Shown here: one piece after another, positions 62,133 to 64,000 of the stretch
How positions within the stretch are numbered: the stretch's first letter is position 1
Layout: each line of letters begins with the position of its first letter
DNA from: JAVJST01 sp040219295
Lineage (GTDB): Bacteria > Pseudomonadota > Alphaproteobacteria > Rhodospirillales > Casp-alpha2
Assembly (NCBI GenBank): GCA_040219295.1
Contig: JAVJST010000011.1
Span: forward strand, 496,001 to 560,000
Length of the DNA stretch: 64,000 bases
Direction of reading: 5' to 3'
Program-made: the position numbers and the translations under genes
Notes under the pieces: model-generated
Database searches by the model: none
Told to the model about the DNA's origin: nothing
Seen by the model: only the letters and a program-made list of their open reading frames with translations

Positions 62133-62175
62133 ATTGTAACGGTCGCGTGGCTTCGCAAGCATTGATCCGTGTCAA
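62133..62175 (-). promoter_or_regulatory. Fnr/FixK-dependent promoter of hsp20
   Basis: TTGATCCGTGTCAA (62162-62175) is an exact TTG(A/C)-N6-(T/G)CAA box. On the reverse strand TACAAT (62133-62138), a good -10 hexamer, follows 23 bases after the box. The predicted transcript start is near 62126, placing the box centre at about -42, the class II position. Confidence 0.6.
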
Positions 62176-62288
62176 ATTCTCGTCGATTGAGCGGGATCAG
62201 GGCCGCTGCAAAGCCTCTTCGAAGGTGTACAGGGCCGCGGGGATGTGAGAAGAGAGGACGTCGCAAAACCGCAACAGTCCCGGTTCTC

Positions 62289-63779
62289 TTGTCTGTTCAG
62301 AAAAATCCCGAACATCGCTATGTGAACGATCTGCGCCGCTATGGGTACACGCAGTCGCAGTTCCTTCGATTCCGGCGCCTGGTTCTGCCGGTCGGACTGT
62401 CCATCATCTTCCTGGCACTGGTCGGCCTCTACGTCGCCGGCACTCAGGGACTTTATGGCGAGAACTGGTTGATCGTCGCTGTCGCCGCCATCGTCGGCGG
62501 CTACATGGCGCTCAACATCGGCGCCAACGACGTCGCCAACAACATGGGACCGGCTGTCGGCGGCCGGGTGCTGACCGTCATGGGCGCCGTCCTGATCGCC
62601 GCCGTGTGCGAGAGCGCCGGCGCGATCCTGGCCGGTGGCGACGTGGTCAAGACCGTATCCAAGGGCATCATCTCGCCAGGCGAGGGTCTGAGCGTGACCG
62701 ATTTCCGCAATCTCATGCTGAGCGCGCTGCTCGCCGCCGCGCTCTGGATCAATCTCGCGACGCTGCTCAACGCGCCGGTATCGACCACGCACTCCATCGT
62801 CGGCGGCGTTCTCGGCGCCGGCGTCGCCGCGGCCGGTGTCGATCTGGTCAACTGGGTCACCATGGCCGCGATCGCCGCGAGCTGGATCGTCTCGCCGGTA
62901 TTCGGCGCGGCCTGCGCGGCGGCGATTCTGTTCTTCATCAAGAAGAAGATCCTCTACGTCGAGGACCGCCTGGAAGCAGCGCGAAGATGGGTGCCGGTGC
63001 TGATCGCGCTGATGGGCGCGGCGTTCACGGCCTACATGGCGATGAAGGGCCTGAAGAAAATCTGGCGGCCGTCCGCTGTCGAGATCGCGTTCTATTCGGG
63101 CCTGGCGTTCGCGTTGTGCTATGCGCTCTCCAGGCCTTATATCGCGCGTCGGTCGACGGATCTCGGCAGCCGCCGAACCGATATATACAAGCTGTTCGAC
63201 CTGCCGCTGATCGCCGGCGCCGCATTGCTGTCGTTCGCCCACGGCGCCAACGATGTGGCCAACGCCGTCGGCCCGCTCGCCGCCATCGTCTCGACGGTCG
63301 ACCATCCCGAAGGCATCGCCGCCACGGTTTCTATCCCGCTCTGGGTCATGGCGGTCGGCGCCTTCGGCATCGCCTTCGGGCTCGGCCTGTTCGGACCGAA
63401 ACTCATCAAGGTCGTCGGCGAGAAGATCACCCGACTCAATTCGCCACGCGCCTACTGCGTCGCGTTGTCGGCGGCCATCACGGTGCTGATCGCCACCACG
63501 CTCGGGCTGCCGGTCAGTTCGACCCACATCGCGGTCGGCGCGGTGTTCGGCGTCGGTTTCCTACGCGAGTTCTTGGAGAACCCCAACAAGCGCAAGCTGC
63601 GCCCGGGCCACAAGCTCAACGCTACGGCGGACGACGCGTTCAACAGCCGGGGGTTCCGCTCGGTGCGGCGTCTCGTCAGGCGGCAGTTCGTGTTCTCGAT
63701 CGCCGCGGCGTGGATCGTCACGGTGCCGGCGTCGGCGCTTCTGGCGGCGTCTGTTTATGGTCTGCTGCAGCTTTGGTGA
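62289..63779 (+). CDS. PiT family inorganic phosphate transporter
   Basis: This membrane protein of about 496 aa matches the PiT family of low-affinity phosphate/cation symporters. Signatures: GANDVANNMGPAVGGRVLT (first) and HGANDVANAVGPLAAIVS (second), each half repeating the fold, and VSTTHSIVGGVLGAG and VSSTHIAVGAVFGVG. Start uncertain: TTG at 62289 precedes the conserved N-terminus; GTG at 62169 would add 40 poorly conserved residues. The gene overlaps the convergent small gene at 63718 by 62 bases. Confidence 0.88.
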   Translation: MSVQKNPEHRYVNDLRRYGYTQSQFLRFRRLVLPVGLSIIFLALVGLYVAGTQGLYGENWLIVAVAAIVGGYMALNIGANDVANNMGPAVGGRVLTVMGAVLIAAVCESAGAILAGGDVVKTVSKGIISPGEGLSVTDFRNLMLSALLAAALWINLATLLNAPVSTTHSIVGGVLGAGVAAAGVDLVNWVTMAAIAASWIVSPVFGAACAAAILFFIKKKILYVEDRLEAARRWVPVLIALMGAAFTAYMAMKGLKKIWRPSAVEIAFYSGLAFALCYALSRPYIARRSTDLGSRRTDIYKLFDLPLIAGAALLSFAHGANDVANAVGPLAAIVSTVDHPEGIAATVSIPLWVMAVGAFGIAFGLGLFGPKLIKVVGEKITRLNSPRAYCVALSAAITVLIATTLGLPVSSTHIAVGAVFGVGFLREFLENPNKRKLRPGHKLNATADDAFNSRGFRSVRRLVRRQFVFSIAAAWIVTVPASALLAASVYGLLQLW

Positions 63780-63990
63780 TCCAGGGACGCAGGCTTTCGA
63801 ACTGACGGATCAGGTGCAGGTAGTCCTCGCGGTAGGCGACGCGGGGCGCATCCTCGATCAGCGCCCAGTGGCGCTGGCGCTTCTCGCGTTCCGGCCACTC
63901 GTCGACCTGCTCGGTAACCAGCAGCGGATAGTAGGTCACCGGCACCTCGCGCTTGCCGCCGTCGGTCAGCTTGGTGACGACGACGGTCAT
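63718..63990 (-). CDS. Hypothetical protein, 90 aa
   Basis: I do not recognise this small protein. MTVVVTKLTDGGKREVPVTYYPLLVTEQVDEWPEREKRQ begins it, and it ends in a Pro/Ala-rich stretch. There is no signal peptide. Its 3' end overlaps the PiT gene by 62 bases on the other strand. The codon pattern at the N-terminus looks coding; confidence is moderate. Confidence 0.5.
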   Translation of the reverse strand: MTVVVTKLTDGGKREVPVTYYPLLVTEQVDEWPEREKRQRHWALIEDAPRVAYREDYLHLIRQFESLRPWITKAAADHKQTPPEAPTPAP

Positions 63991-64000
63991 GGGAAAATCC

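Noticed and set aside
62089..62160. RpoH promoter or ROSE-type RNA thermometer for hsp20.
   Set aside because: CTTG elements occur, but no matching -10 at proper spacing and no anti-Shine-Dalgarno hairpin; the Fnr-type promoter fits better.

Overview
The window is high-GC, gene-dense chromosomal DNA from an alphaproteobacterium, probably a Rhodospirillales-type organism. The evidence is the mmcB DNA-repair gene with an alphaproteobacterial GAAC-N7-GAAC LexA box, FixK/Fnr-type boxes, a cobN/cobW-containing cobalamin cluster, the order mutM-ubiE-ubiB-coaBC-dut, and rpsT next to dnaA-dnaN-recF-gyrB. I see no rRNA, tRNA, CRISPR array or intact insertion sequence.

Layout. 0.1-5.5 kb: housekeeping and repair genes (flavin reductase, YjbQ, mmcB, ada, YgjP-like metallopeptidase, a DapA-family lyase, two tandem YcgN paralogues). 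5.5-7.4 kb: cobB and a Sco1-like copper chaperone. 7.4-9.4 kb: a low-GC accessory islet (small membrane protein, Sel1-repeat protein) bracketed by three copies of the 3' end of a formate/nitrite transporter gene; the intact gene lies at 9.4-10.2 kb behind a FixK/Fnr-type box. 10.3-32.4 kb: the cobalamin cluster. Forward cbiD-cobK faces a translationally coupled reverse operon cbiX-cobH-cobL-cobI-(cbiG::cobJ)-RcnB/CigR-like gene-cobM. Then come a TPR gene, forward cbiB, and a second reverse operon cobS-cobC-cobU-cobW-cobN-cobO-SYLF lipoprotein-cobQ, with cobT divergent.

32.4-38.8 kb is the least understood part: two paralogous degenerate EAL-domain proteins, a PAS-like protein, an unrecognised protein, a methyltransferase and a crotonase lacking the usual glutamates. 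38.9-45.6 kb: heptose synthesis (gmhA, hldE), a VOC protein, PBP1a, and a sensor kinase with a pseudo-receiver. 45.7-53 kb: replication block gyrB, recF, dnaN, dnaA, rpsT. 53-58.5 kb: mutM, ubiE, ubiB, coaBC, dut. 58.5-64 kb: an Rrf2 regulator with cysK-moeB-DsrE (sulfur metabolism), a DksA-like zinc-finger protein, an Hsp20 with a Fnr-type promoter, a PiT phosphate transporter and a small unknown protein.

How the genes work together. The cobalamin genes cover most of corrin-ring and lower-ligand assembly and mix the cobalt-early set (cbiX, cbiD, cbiG) with the cobalt-late chelatase subunit (cobN) and its companion cobW. Absent from the window are cobA, cobG/cobZ, the chelatase partners CobS/CobT and bluB. 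Two non-enzymatic proteins, an Asp/Lys-rich periplasmic RcnB/CigR-like protein and a SYLF lipoprotein, are locked into the operons by stop/start overlaps and are the best candidates for undescribed accessory functions.
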